Shown here piece by piece: positions 1 to 7,100 of a DNA stretch of 13,578 nucleotides. Below the pieces are notes generated by a model. It saw only the letters and a list, made by a program, of their open reading frames with translations. It ran no database searches and had not been told where the DNA came from. The stretch comes from Clostridia bacterium (GTDB lineage Bacteria; Bacillota; Clostridia; Oscillospirales; RGIG7773), in the NCBI GenBank assembly GCA_017554835.1, contig JAFZHO010000083.1, positions 1-13,578 on the forward strand. Direction: 5' to 3'. Numbering within the stretch: the first letter of the stretch is position 1; every line of letters starts with the position of its first letter. A program made the translations under genes and the position numbers.

Positions 1-1
1 T

Positions 2-496
2 ATTTCCACTGATACGGGATGCTTCAGATATTCAAATACTACTGATCGCACTCTTTTGATTGCATCAAAGCTTGTTGAACTTGGAGCAGATAATAAAAAG
101 CTTAATAAGCTTCTTTTTGAGACGGTAACAAAAGCCCAGTTTGAAATCGAGAGAAAAGCGTTTGAAACCATAAATTTCTATTATGATGGAAAAATCGCAA
201 CAATGAAAATAACTCAGAAAATGCTTTTGGAAACAGGGGCAACGCCTGATGATATTGATAATATCTCTTCTCTTCCTCGTAAGATAGAGGGAGTTGAGGC
301 GGCTATAACCCTGAGAGAAAATCCTGACGGTAGCATAAAAGTTTCTGCCCGAAGCGGCGAAAAAGTTGACGTTTCAAAGGTATGCAAAGACGTATGCTCC
401 GGTGGTGGCCATAAAAGAGCCGCAGGTGGAACGATTTTTTCTGATATTGAAAAAGCAGAGAAGTTATTTATTGAATATTTTAAGGAAGTATTTTAA
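2..496 (+). CDS. nrnA: NrnA-like DHH/DHHA1 phosphoesterase, C-terminal part
   Basis: The reading frame is open from the window edge, so the start lies upstream. Proteins of this family are cytoplasmic bifunctional nanoRNases / 3'-phosphoadenosine-5'-phosphate phosphatases, which degrade very short oligoribonucleotides and pAp using Mn2+. The visible part begins with the DHH-domain signature STDTGCFRYSNT (codons from position 5), whose aspartate is a metal ligand in the family. It ends with a DHHA1 substrate-binding domain containing the glycine-rich GGGHKRAAGG motif near 400-430. A TTG codon at 56 could be read as a start but lies inside the conserved DHH region, so it is not the true start. 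The stop TAA (494-496) overlaps the truB ATG by one base, which suggests translational coupling. The order nrnA-truB-ribF is the usual Firmicutes arrangement. The family call is secure; the choice of NrnA over another DHH subfamily is inference from motifs and context. Confidence 0.9.
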   Translation: MSTDTGCFRYSNTTDRTLLIASKLVELGADNKKLNKLLFETVTKAQFEIERKAFETINFYYDGKIATMKITQKMLLETGATPDDIDNISSLPRKIEGVEAAITLRENPDGSIKVSARSGEKVDVSKVCKDVCSGGGHKRAAGGTIFSDIEKAEKLFIEYFKEVF

Positions 497-1368
497 TGGA
501 CGGAATACTTATACTTGATAAAGAAAAAAATATGTCAAGCTTTCAGGCAGTTTCAAGGGTGAGATATGCCCTTGGAGAAAAGAAAGCAGGTCATACGGGA
601 ACCCTTGACCCCAACGCAACGGGAGTTTTGCCTATCCTTCTTGGAAAGGCGACGCGACTTGCGCCTTTTGTTGTTGATTCCGAGAAGGAATATATTGCAG
701 ATTTTAAATTCGGTATCAGAACCGATACCCTTGATATATGGGGAGAAGTGAAAGATACCTGCGATAATTCTTTTGTTACAAAAGAGCTTGTTATAGAAAC
801 TCTCAAAAAGTTTGAGGGAAAGATAAATCAGATTCCACCTATGTATTCCGCTATCAGTAAGGATGGGGTACGACTTTATCAGCTTGCAAGAAAAGGGCAG
901 GAAATCGAAAGACCTTCACGAGAGGTTGAGATTTTTGAGCTTTCCCTTATTTTCTTTGACGAAAAAGAAAAAACGGCAAGAATAAAAGTCCTTTGCGGCA
1001 AGGGAACTTATATCCGAAGTCTTATTGACGATATTGGAGAAAAAATCGGTTGCTTTGCCACTATGACCGATCTTAGAAGAACGAAAAACTGCGGATTTTC
1101 CATTGAAAACGCAGTGGAATTAAAAGACGTTTCGGAGGAAAAATTGATTTCACCCGAGAAGTTTCTGGAAAAATATCCCCGAGTAGATATTTTCGGCTTT
1201 GGTGCAAAGCTTATAAAATCGGGGCAGGAAGTAAAGTTAACAAAATATTTTAAAGATTGCGACGAGGGATTTGTTCGTTTATATGAAAATGGTTTTCTCG
1301 GTCTTGGGGTTATAAGGCGGGAAAATGAGGAAAAATTATTAAAAGCGTATTTGATTTTTGAGGTGTAG
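496..1368 (+). CDS. truB: tRNA pseudouridine(55) synthase TruB
   Basis: This enzyme converts uridine-55 in the T-loop of tRNAs to pseudouridine in the cytoplasm. The 290-residue length is normal for the family. The motif GHTGTLDPNATGVLP lies at residues 32-46; Asp38 matches the catalytic aspartate of TruB. Downstream are PPMYSAISKDGVRLYQLAR, another conserved TruB block, and GKGTYIRSLIDDIG near residues 168-182. About 70 C-terminal residues follow the catalytic core and probably form the small accessory domain found in many bacterial TruBs. The ATG start shares its A with the preceding TAA. An AAGGAAG Shine-Dalgarno sequence at 482-488, inside the upstream gene, is correctly spaced. The gene is co-transcribed with nrnA and ribF. 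Confidence 0.97.
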   Translation: MDGILILDKEKNMSSFQAVSRVRYALGEKKAGHTGTLDPNATGVLPILLGKATRLAPFVVDSEKEYIADFKFGIRTDTLDIWGEVKDTCDNSFVTKELVIETLKKFEGKINQIPPMYSAISKDGVRLYQLARKGQEIERPSREVEIFELSLIFFDEKEKTARIKVLCGKGTYIRSLIDDIGEKIGCFATMTDLRRTKNCGFSIENAVELKDVSEEKLISPEKFLEKYPRVDIFGFGAKLIKSGQEVKLTKYFKDCDEGFVRLYENGFLGLGVIRRENEEKLLKAYLIFEV

Positions 1369-1370
1369 TT

Positions 1371-2279
1371 TTGGAGATAGTTTTTTATAAAGAGAAAAAA
1401 TCTTATATAAAAAATATTGCAGTTGCAGTGGGAACTTTTGATGGGGTCCACTGCGGTCATAAAGCACTTTTATCCGAAATGGTCAGATACGGCAAGGATA
1501 ATAACTTAAAAACGGCGGTTTTGACTTTTTATAATAGAAAAGAACCGGAAATGGGACTGATTTCCCACCCGAAAAAGAGGGAAAAGCTTATAGAAAAGCT
1601 TGGGGTTGATTATCTTATCTACCTTGATTTTGAGGATTTCTGCCATATGCCTGCCGAGGAATATATAGAAAACTTTCTCCATAAAGAACTTTCTATAAAA
1701 GCTATATTTTTTAGTAACGGACATAGATTTGGCAAAATGGCAAAAGGCGATGGAGACCTTCTTATTAAATGGGGTAAAAAACTCGGTTTTGAAAGCTTTT
1801 GCGTTCCTTTTTTGGAAATGGATGGAGAAAGAGTTTGTTCAAGCGCCGTTCGTGACCTTCTCCAAAAGGGAGAAACAGAAAAAGCAAACGAAATGCTTGG
1901 GTATAGATTTTCATATAAGCTAAAGGTGGTAAGGGGAAATCAACTTGGCAGAGAGCTTGGGTTTCCTACCATTAACCAGGTTATTGATAAAGAACTTATT
2001 ACCTTGAAAAGAGGAGTTTATGCCACTATTTCTTATATTGAAAAAACGGCTTATCCTTCTGTTACCAATATTGGAACAAAACCTACCGTAAACGGGGACG
2101 GGCTTTATATGGAAACTCATATAATGAACTGCGATAAAGACCTTTACGGAAAAGAAATTAAGGTTGAATTTATAAAATGGCTTCGAGATGAGAAAAAGTT
2201 TGATACTATAACGGAGCTAAAAAATGCAATCAGAGAAAACAAGGAAAAAGCCCTTGAAATATATAAAACCCACGGATAA
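1371..2279 (+). CDS. ribF: Bifunctional riboflavin kinase / FMN adenylyltransferase
   Basis: RibF phosphorylates riboflavin to FMN and then adenylates FMN to FAD. The N-terminal nucleotidyltransferase domain shows GTFDGVHCGH at residues 21-30, the HxGH-type nucleotide-binding motif, and SSAVRDLL at 157-164, the ISSTxIR-like block. The C-terminal riboflavin kinase domain shows GRELGFPTIN at 193-202, matching the family's G-x-x-LGFPTAN motif with Ile in place of the usual Ala. The length of 302 residues is typical. The start is TTG at 1371, preceded by GAGGTG (1360-1365) at suitable spacing; no better in-frame start lies between it and the truB stop 2 nt upstream. The stop codon (2277-2279) lies in the loop of the transcription terminator. 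No FMN riboswitch is visible, as expected for a gene inside the nrnA-truB operon. Confidence 0.96.
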   Translation: MEIVFYKEKKSYIKNIAVAVGTFDGVHCGHKALLSEMVRYGKDNNLKTAVLTFYNRKEPEMGLISHPKKREKLIEKLGVDYLIYLDFEDFCHMPAEEYIENFLHKELSIKAIFFSNGHRFGKMAKGDGDLLIKWGKKLGFESFCVPFLEMDGERVCSSAVRDLLQKGETEKANEMLGYRFSYKLKVVRGNQLGRELGFPTINQVIDKELITLKRGVYATISYIEKTAYPSVTNIGTKPTVNGDGLYMETHIMNCDKDLYGKEIKVEFIKWLRDEKKFDTITELKNAIRENKEKALEIYKTHG

Positions 2280-2295
2280 TTCCGTGGGTTTTTTT
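2265..2295. terminator. Bidirectional intrinsic terminator between ribF and the DUF6062 gene
   Basis: A perfect 12-bp inverted repeat has arms at 2265-2276 and 2281-2292, a core of CCCACGGA / TCCGTGGG, and a 4-nt loop TAAT. On the + strand the stem runs into seven consecutive Ts (2289-2295), ending the nrnA-truB-ribF transcript. On the - strand the same stem ends in TTTT and lies immediately after the stop of the convergent gene, so it should serve both. The ribF stop codon is in the loop and the last ribF codons form the left arm. Confidence 0.92.
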
Positions 2296-2989
2296 AGTCT
2301 ATTTTCTTTGAGGTCAGAGTATGTATCGAACGCTGGATAGCATCTTTTGAGTTTTTCCAGGGCTCGTTCTGATATCGATAGTCAAATTTTTTGCAGAACC
2401 AGGAAACGTCGTCGCATAAGGTGGCGATATATTCTTTTTCCGTCTGGAAAATCATTTTTGCAAAAGCTTCATAATCGGATTTTGATAATCTTTGTTTTGC
2501 TATAACGAGAAGCTGCCTATAATGCTTCAGGCAATACATTTTCTGATTACGCATTTTGTCCTGAAAGGCGATTTCCGTTCTGAATAAAAAGCATATAGTC
2601 TCGCAGAATTTTTCCATATAATAATCTATTCTTGAGCAGATATAGCAGGAATTTTGCTGATTTTCGATAATTTCGGTCTGCTTTTTATAATCGGTTTTGC
2701 CCATAAGGCCCGTTGTTTTATTGAAAATATTTTCGTTAAGAAGATTGAGATGGCTTTCAAGCATAAGAGCGAGAGAAAGACGGTTTTTTCCCTCAAACAT
2801 CATCGGAAAATGCTTATCGCAAAAACCTTGTTTATTGGTTTTTATTCTGATATCCGGCTCCATCATGGCGGCGCCTAAGATTTTATCGATTTCGTCTGCC
2901 TCGACTTTTTTATATAATCGGCATAATGGACAATCGCAATTATCCTCGAAGGCCTCATTTACGGGAATGGTATATATGGTTTCTTTCAT
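2294..2989 (-). CDS. DUF6062-like cysteine-rich protein, putative duplicated zinc-binding fold
   Basis: This is a 231-residue soluble protein with no signal peptide or membrane segment. It resembles the DUF6062 proteins found in Clostridia (conserved N-terminus of the type TIPVNEAF...C-x-CPLC); that assignment is from memory. Its function is unknown. It carries two similarly spaced metal-site-like halves. The first is C20-P-L-C23 with C57-D-K-H60, and the second is C115-Y-I-C118 with C153-L-K-H156. The separations within each half are almost equal (34 and 35 residues), which suggests an internal duplication of a CxxC...CxxH unit that could bind zinc. Two further cysteines (C129, C133) lie in the second half. 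The ATG start has an AAAGGA Shine-Dalgarno sequence (2999-3004, read on the minus strand) 9 nt upstream. The gene is divergent from ogg and convergent with ribF. Confidence is high that it is a real gene and moderate for the family name. Confidence 0.8.
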   Translation of the reverse strand: MKETIYTIPVNEAFEDNCDCPLCRLYKKVEADEIDKILGAAMMEPDIRIKTNKQGFCDKHFPMMFEGKNRLSLALMLESHLNLLNENIFNKTTGLMGKTDYKKQTEIIENQQNSCYICSRIDYYMEKFCETICFLFRTEIAFQDKMRNQKMYCLKHYRQLLVIAKQRLSKSDYEAFAKMIFQTEKEYIATLCDDVSWFCKKFDYRYQNEPWKNSKDAIQRSIHTLTSKKID

Positions 2990-3020
2990 ATTGTTTCGTC
3001 CTTTATATAAAATTTAACAC

Positions 3021-3048
3021 TTTATATTATATACGAAAAATGTTACAA
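3021..3048 (-). promoter_or_regulatory. Probable promoter of the DUF6062-like gene
   Basis: On the minus strand there is a -35-like TTGTAA (3048-3043), a 16-nt spacer and a -10-like TATAAA (3026-3021). A consensus TATAAT (3031-3026) overlaps and could be the -10 of an alternative promoter. The predicted transcript would start near 3014, about 25 nt before the ATG, with the ribosome binding site inside the leader. The call rests on sequence only; the region is very AT-rich, so chance matches are possible. Confidence 0.5.
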
Positions 3049-3049
3049 T
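3021..3049 (+). promoter_or_regulatory. Probable promoter of the 8-oxoguanine glycosylase gene
   Basis: A -35-like TTTATA (3021-3026), a 17-nt spacer and a -10-like TACAAT (3044-3049) precede the gene. Transcription would start near 3056, at the GAGGTG ribosome binding site (3055-3060), giving an extremely short leader. An upstream alternative uses TTTATA (3002-3007) and TATTAT (3025-3030) with a 17-nt spacer, which would give a normal leader. Both are plausible and neither is proven. Confidence 0.45.
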
Positions 3050-3066
3050 GTATAGAGGTGATATAA

Positions 3067-3909
3067 ATGAAAATTGTTTTTGAAGAAAATTCTATAATTT
3101 TAGAAAACGCGCCTTGGTTTGATATTGAAAAAACCTTTGATTGCGGTCAATGTTTCCGATGGGAAAAAGATGGAGACGCTTTTTTCGGTATCGTTAAAAA
3201 TAAAGTTATAAAAGCTGTCCAAAGTGATAATAAAATTTCTTTTTACGGAATTTCCAAAAAGGATTATGAGGATTTTTTCTGCCATTATCTTGATATGGAA
3301 AGAGACTATATTGAAATAAATAAAAATTTTATGAATGATAAAATTCTTCCCGAAGCAATGAATTATAGCCAGGGGATTCGACTTTTGAATCAGGAAGTTT
3401 TTGAGACTATAATTTCCTTTATTATCTCCCAGAATAATAATATCCCAAGAATAAAGAAAATCATAAATTCCCTTTGCCAAAATTTCGGCAAAAAAGTTGA
3501 ATTTGAGGGAAAGGAATATTATCTTTTCCCCACTGCTGATGATTTGAAAAACGTAACGGCAAAGGACCTGGAAGTTATAAAAAGCGGTTTTCGCGGGAAA
3601 TACATACTCGACGCAGTAGAAAAAATAAATTCGGGTCTTATTGATATAGAAAATCTCAAAAATCTTTCTTACGAAGATGCAAAAGCAGAACTTATGAAAA
3701 TCAAAGGGGTAGGAGATAAGGTTTCGGACTGTGTTTTGTTATTTTCCTGCGAGTTTGTTGACGCTTTTCCAAAGGACGTCTGGATAAAGAGAATTTTAAA
3801 AGAATTTTATAACGACGAAAGCATCGATAAGGATTATTTTTGCGGCTATGGTGGAATTGCTCAGCAGTATTTATTCCACTATGCTCGTATGATTCAGCTC
3901 GGAAAATAA
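3067..3909 (+). CDS. ogg: 8-oxoguanine DNA glycosylase/AP lyase (HhH-GPD, OGG1 type)
   Basis: This base-excision repair enzyme removes 8-oxoguanine from DNA and nicks the abasic site. The N-terminal OGG domain shows the characteristic FDCGQCFRW at residues 24-32. The central helical part has FIISQNNNIPRIKKII (118-133). The helix-hairpin-helix with catalytic residues is KIKGVGDKVSDC at 211-222. Lys218 corresponds to the Schiff-base lysine of OGG1 (Lys249 in human), and Asp237 in FPKDVW matches the catalytic aspartate (Asp268 in human). The length of 280 residues is typical of bacterial OGG1-type enzymes annotated as DNA-3-methyladenine glycosylase family proteins. No iron-sulfur cysteine cluster is seen, which argues against the Nth/MutY families. 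The ATG at 3067 has GAGGTG 6 nt upstream. It is a single-gene unit, divergent from the DUF6062-like gene. Confidence 0.93.
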   Translation: MKIVFEENSIILENAPWFDIEKTFDCGQCFRWEKDGDAFFGIVKNKVIKAVQSDNKISFYGISKKDYEDFFCHYLDMERDYIEINKNFMNDKILPEAMNYSQGIRLLNQEVFETIISFIISQNNNIPRIKKIINSLCQNFGKKVEFEGKEYYLFPTADDLKNVTAKDLEVIKSGFRGKYILDAVEKINSGLIDIENLKNLSYEDAKAELMKIKGVGDKVSDCVLLFSCEFVDAFPKDVWIKRILKEFYNDESIDKDYFCGYGGIAQQYLFHYARMIQLGK

Positions 3910-3923
3910 TTTTTAGGATATTT

Positions 3924-3953
3924 ATTTTAAGATGCGAAATTATCAAAATGGTA
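3924..3953 (+). pseudogene. 30-bp relic of an SLH-domain gene 3' end
   Basis: This stretch translates as ILRCEIIKMV, the same ten residues as near the C-terminus of the large SLH protein (nt 8964-8993). The DNA differs at only three positions, and all three are synonymous third- or first-base changes: TTA/CTA Leu, ATT/ATC Ile and GTA/GTT Val. Similarity stops on both sides: upstream is the tail of ogg, and downstream the frame reads seven-plus unrelated codons to a TAG at 3981-3983. The pattern suggests a decayed or recombined remnant of a paralogous SLH gene rather than a functional gene. The sequence match is seen directly; its origin is inferred. About 20 bases further on, TTATTGTAGGGGCG (3974-3987) resembles edges of dispersed intergenic repeats in Clostridia, an impression I cannot verify. 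Confidence 0.7.
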
Positions 3954-4014
3954 AGGAAGGGATTTACCCCATATTTATTGTAGGGGCGTGAATTTATATT
4001 TGATCGAAAATGTT

Positions 4015-4066
4015 TTTCGGCATATTGCACAAAAACGAGGGCCGGATTTTGTGCAATATGCCGAAA
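4015..4066. repeat. Perfect 20-bp inverted repeat, 12-nt loop
   Basis: The left arm TTTCGGCATATTGCACAAAA (4015-4034) is exactly complementary to the right arm at 4047-4066, with a 12-nt loop (4035-4046) rich in G and C (GAGGGCCGG). Neither strand has a T-tract directly after the stem, so it is not a textbook intrinsic terminator, although no other terminator for ogg is visible between 3910 and 4090. It ends 24 nt before the -35 box of the SLH gene. It could be a dispersed palindromic element, a transcript-end stabilising hairpin for ogg, or a binding site for a regulator of the surface protein. The structure is certain; its role is not. Confidence 0.85.
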
Positions 4067-4090
4067 GATTTGTTATATATTTAATATTAC

Positions 4091-4118
4091 TTGAATTATA
4101 TATTATTTGGTGTATAAT
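4091..4118 (+). promoter_or_regulatory. Promoter of the SLH surface-protein gene
   Basis: A -35 box TTGAAT (4091-4096), a 16-nt spacer and a consensus -10 box TATAAT (4113-4118) precede the gene. The predicted start site is near 4125, giving a leader of roughly 27 nt that includes the ribosome binding site. The gene therefore has its own promoter and need not depend on ogg transcription. Confidence 0.75.
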
Positions 4119-4138
4119 TAGAATGGAAAAAAATTTTT

Positions 4139-4143
4139 GGAGG
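4139..4143 (+). promoter_or_regulatory. Ribosome binding site that fixes the SLH-protein start
   Basis: GGAGG, the full Shine-Dalgarno core, lies 8 nt before the ATG at 4152. It excludes the in-frame TTG at 4137, which overlaps the ribosome binding site. It also places the charged MKRS signal-peptide start at the N-terminus. Confidence 0.9.
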
Positions 4144-4151
4144 TACAAAAA

Positions 4152-7100
4152 ATGAAGAGATCCATCGCACTTTTTCTTGCGATTATGATGGTGATGTCTT
4201 GCATGACTTCTATCACCTTTGTAACCGCAAATGAAGGCACCATAAAGGAAGAGTTCGGAACAACTATCGAATATACCGAAACTGCTCCTGATATGGTTAC
4301 ATTCAACCCAAATGAATGGCCTGCACTTAAAAAACAAACAAACAAAACCCCTCGCGCATTTGCTATGATGTATGATAATGATTATCTATATATAGCAATC
4401 ACTACCGAGGATGATACCGTTAACCCAAACGGAAACTGGTCAAACGGTGACTTCGTTCAGATTTATTTGAACGCAGGTTCTTCAACTGCCGCTAATGCCG
4501 GTAACGTTTCATCGTTGGATCATTCAATGAGACTTGCTCTTGGTAGAAAAGCATCTGCAAACGGACTTAGCTCATATAACGCCGGTGTTAGTGTTACTGG
4601 AGTTAAAGCGAAAAAAGTATCCGACATCACTATCGCATATTCTGATACTAATCCAAACGCAGACGTTAAGTATAAAGGATCATCAGGCGTTACTGACCCT
4701 GTTCAGAAACTTACAGGTCTAATCGCTATCAAATGGTCTGCTCTTGGAGTTAAAGCTTATAAACTTACTGAGGGCTATGAACTAAACGTTGACATTATGT
4801 ATCACGATGCCGGCGCTGGAACAGGATTTGCTTTCACTCCCGTTGCATATACTTTAGGCGCAAATCCAAACCCGGTAACTCCTGAAGAGGAAGAAACCGA
4901 AGAAACTAAACCCGAACCCGATCCCGAACCCGAAGTTCCTGAGATTGAGCTTGATTCAACTGAGGAAATCGGATTACCTGAGGGCGTAGTTCCTGCTTAT
5001 CCCGTTGAAAAATTTGACTATATTGTAAAAAGAACAAAACCCGTAACCCTTCAGGGCGGAATCGATTATAATCAGTGGCCTACTTTCCAGGGTCTTACTT
5101 ATAACGGCCACGGAAGTATCTATTCTATGATGTATGACGATGACGGATATTATTTCGCATTCAAAATCAACGATAGAACTGATGACCCTGCTTCACCGGA
5201 TAAATGGACTTCCGGCGACTGCTTCTATATCAATATTTCTCCTAAAGGTGAGAATCATAACCAGGGTAACGGCGCAGGAAGTAAGCACGCTGCCAGAGTT
5301 AACGTTCTAAGATCAATTGGCGGCGGATGGGAAATCGCCGGCAATGGATACGGCAGTTTGGTTAACGTTGATTACAGAGACGATATCAAAATCGCATATA
5401 AGGGACTTACCGAAATTCAGATGTTTATTCCGAAAGAATTCTTCGGACTTGATGCAGTGCCTACTCCCGAATCAGGAATTAACTTCGGATATACTATCGC
5501 TTATAACGATGCCTCTGATACAGTTATAACAGCCGGCGAAGACCATAGATGGCAGACCAATAATGGTAACAAAGGTCTTTACGGTTATAATAATACTCTT
5601 ATCCCATATAGCGAATATAAAGTTCCCGAAGCGGATAAATCCCTTCTTAAAAAGCTTATTGATAAAGCAAAATATATGGATATGGCTGATTATGCATATA
5701 CCGGCTATATGAACGCTCAGAGTCAGCTTGCCAGCGCAGAGGAAATTTATCGTAATTCTGCAGCAACTCAGGCAGAGGTTGATAATTTCTGCACTTCATT
5801 CAAGGCGATTATAGATGCTCTTGTTCCTATTGAAAGAAGCGAAGAGCAAAGACCTCTTGAGATTCTATTTATCGGAAACAGTTTGACTTATACTGCTCTT
5901 GGTCCTCATATGTTTAAAAACGTTGCAAGAGAAATGGGCAAGGAAGTTAACTTTAACGAATGTATCATTGCTGCAACTTCTCTTGATGCTATTTACGAAA
6001 GAATCGGCAATAAAGAGTTCTTCAGAGACTTTGATATCGTTTTCCTTCAGGAATCAACAGGTGGTATGCCTACCACATCTACCTATGCTAAATTTATAGA
6101 AAACCTTACAGAAGATATTAAGTCAGTAGGTTCTATACCTGTTTTCTATATGACTTCAGGACGTTCTGATGCCAACTATCTGGTTAAGGACGTTACAGAA
6201 TTTGCCGCAGGTTATGAAAAGCATAGTAAGGCATTTAACGTAGCAGTTGCTCCAAGTGGAAAATGCTGTTATGACGTTAATAAAAAAGATGCTCATAAAG
6301 ATATGGCTCTATTCTCAACCGGTGATGGTTATCATCCGACCACACTTAGTGGCTTTATTACTGCGATGACTCTATACGGAACTATATTCAAAGAGCAGGC
6401 AATTGATTGCTATGATTTCATTTTAGATGATATGTATGGCGATCAGGATACCTATTTGCAGTTCTCAAATTCTGAAGCAGGTGGACTTAGATTCACGGAT
6501 CTTGCAGAAAAATATACAAGAACTGAAGTTGATGCAAAATTTGACGATATTTCAAACATTATCTGGGAAAGACTAAACAAACAGGATAACTATTTCCTTG
6601 ATGCAGAGGATTCAGAGAAACTTTCTGCAATGTGTGACCTTGAAGACCCAGGATTATTTGATATGGATCCTGCTGCAGTTGCAGGTAAAAATACTAAAAA
6701 CGTAGCTTATACAACAAGAGATCTTTATACTAAAGCCCCTATCAATCTTTCCTACTGGAACGAATTCAAACCATTTGCAGTTCAGGGCTCTCTATTTGGT
6801 AAACACTACTATTCTGCAATGTATAGCGATAAGGGAATTTATCTTTCTGTCAGAACGGCTGACCGCTCTGCAAGTAAGCATATTAACGGCGATTTTGCAA
6901 GAGAGCAGGCATGGATTCCATCAGGAGACTATTTGACATTCTATACAAAAGTAAGCACAAGCTCCACTGCTTCTCAGCTTGTTGCATATAGACTTGCCAA
7001 TAACGAGTGGGTAGTTTATAACGGAACTACAGTTTATAGAAACGTTATGATTAATTCTGCGCTTAATGAAGAAGGAACTTATGATATCAATATTATGATT

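Noticed and set aside
1008..1460. Minus-strand open frame of 150 codons opposite truB/ribF
   Set aside because: It lies across two well-supported genes, has no recognisable domain, and is a by-product of their codon use.
2697..3017. Plus-strand open frame of 106 codons opposite the DUF6062-like gene
   Set aside because: It mirrors a gene with a good start, ribosome binding site and conserved cysteine pattern. The frame itself shows no family features.
4015..4066. The 20-bp palindrome as an ordinary intrinsic terminator of ogg
   Set aside because: No T-tract follows the stem on either strand, and the stem is unusually long, so I list it as a repeat of unknown role.
4137..4151. In-frame TTG at 4137 as an alternative start of the SLH protein
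   Set aside because: It overlaps the GGAGG ribosome binding site and would put MEVQK before the signal peptide. The ATG at 4152 is spaced correctly.
4194..4203. VMSC in the SLH-protein signal peptide as a lipobox
   Set aside because: The hydrophobic stretch continues past the cysteine to a better VTA cleavage site, and SLH domains already provide anchoring. A lipoprotein is possible but not favoured.
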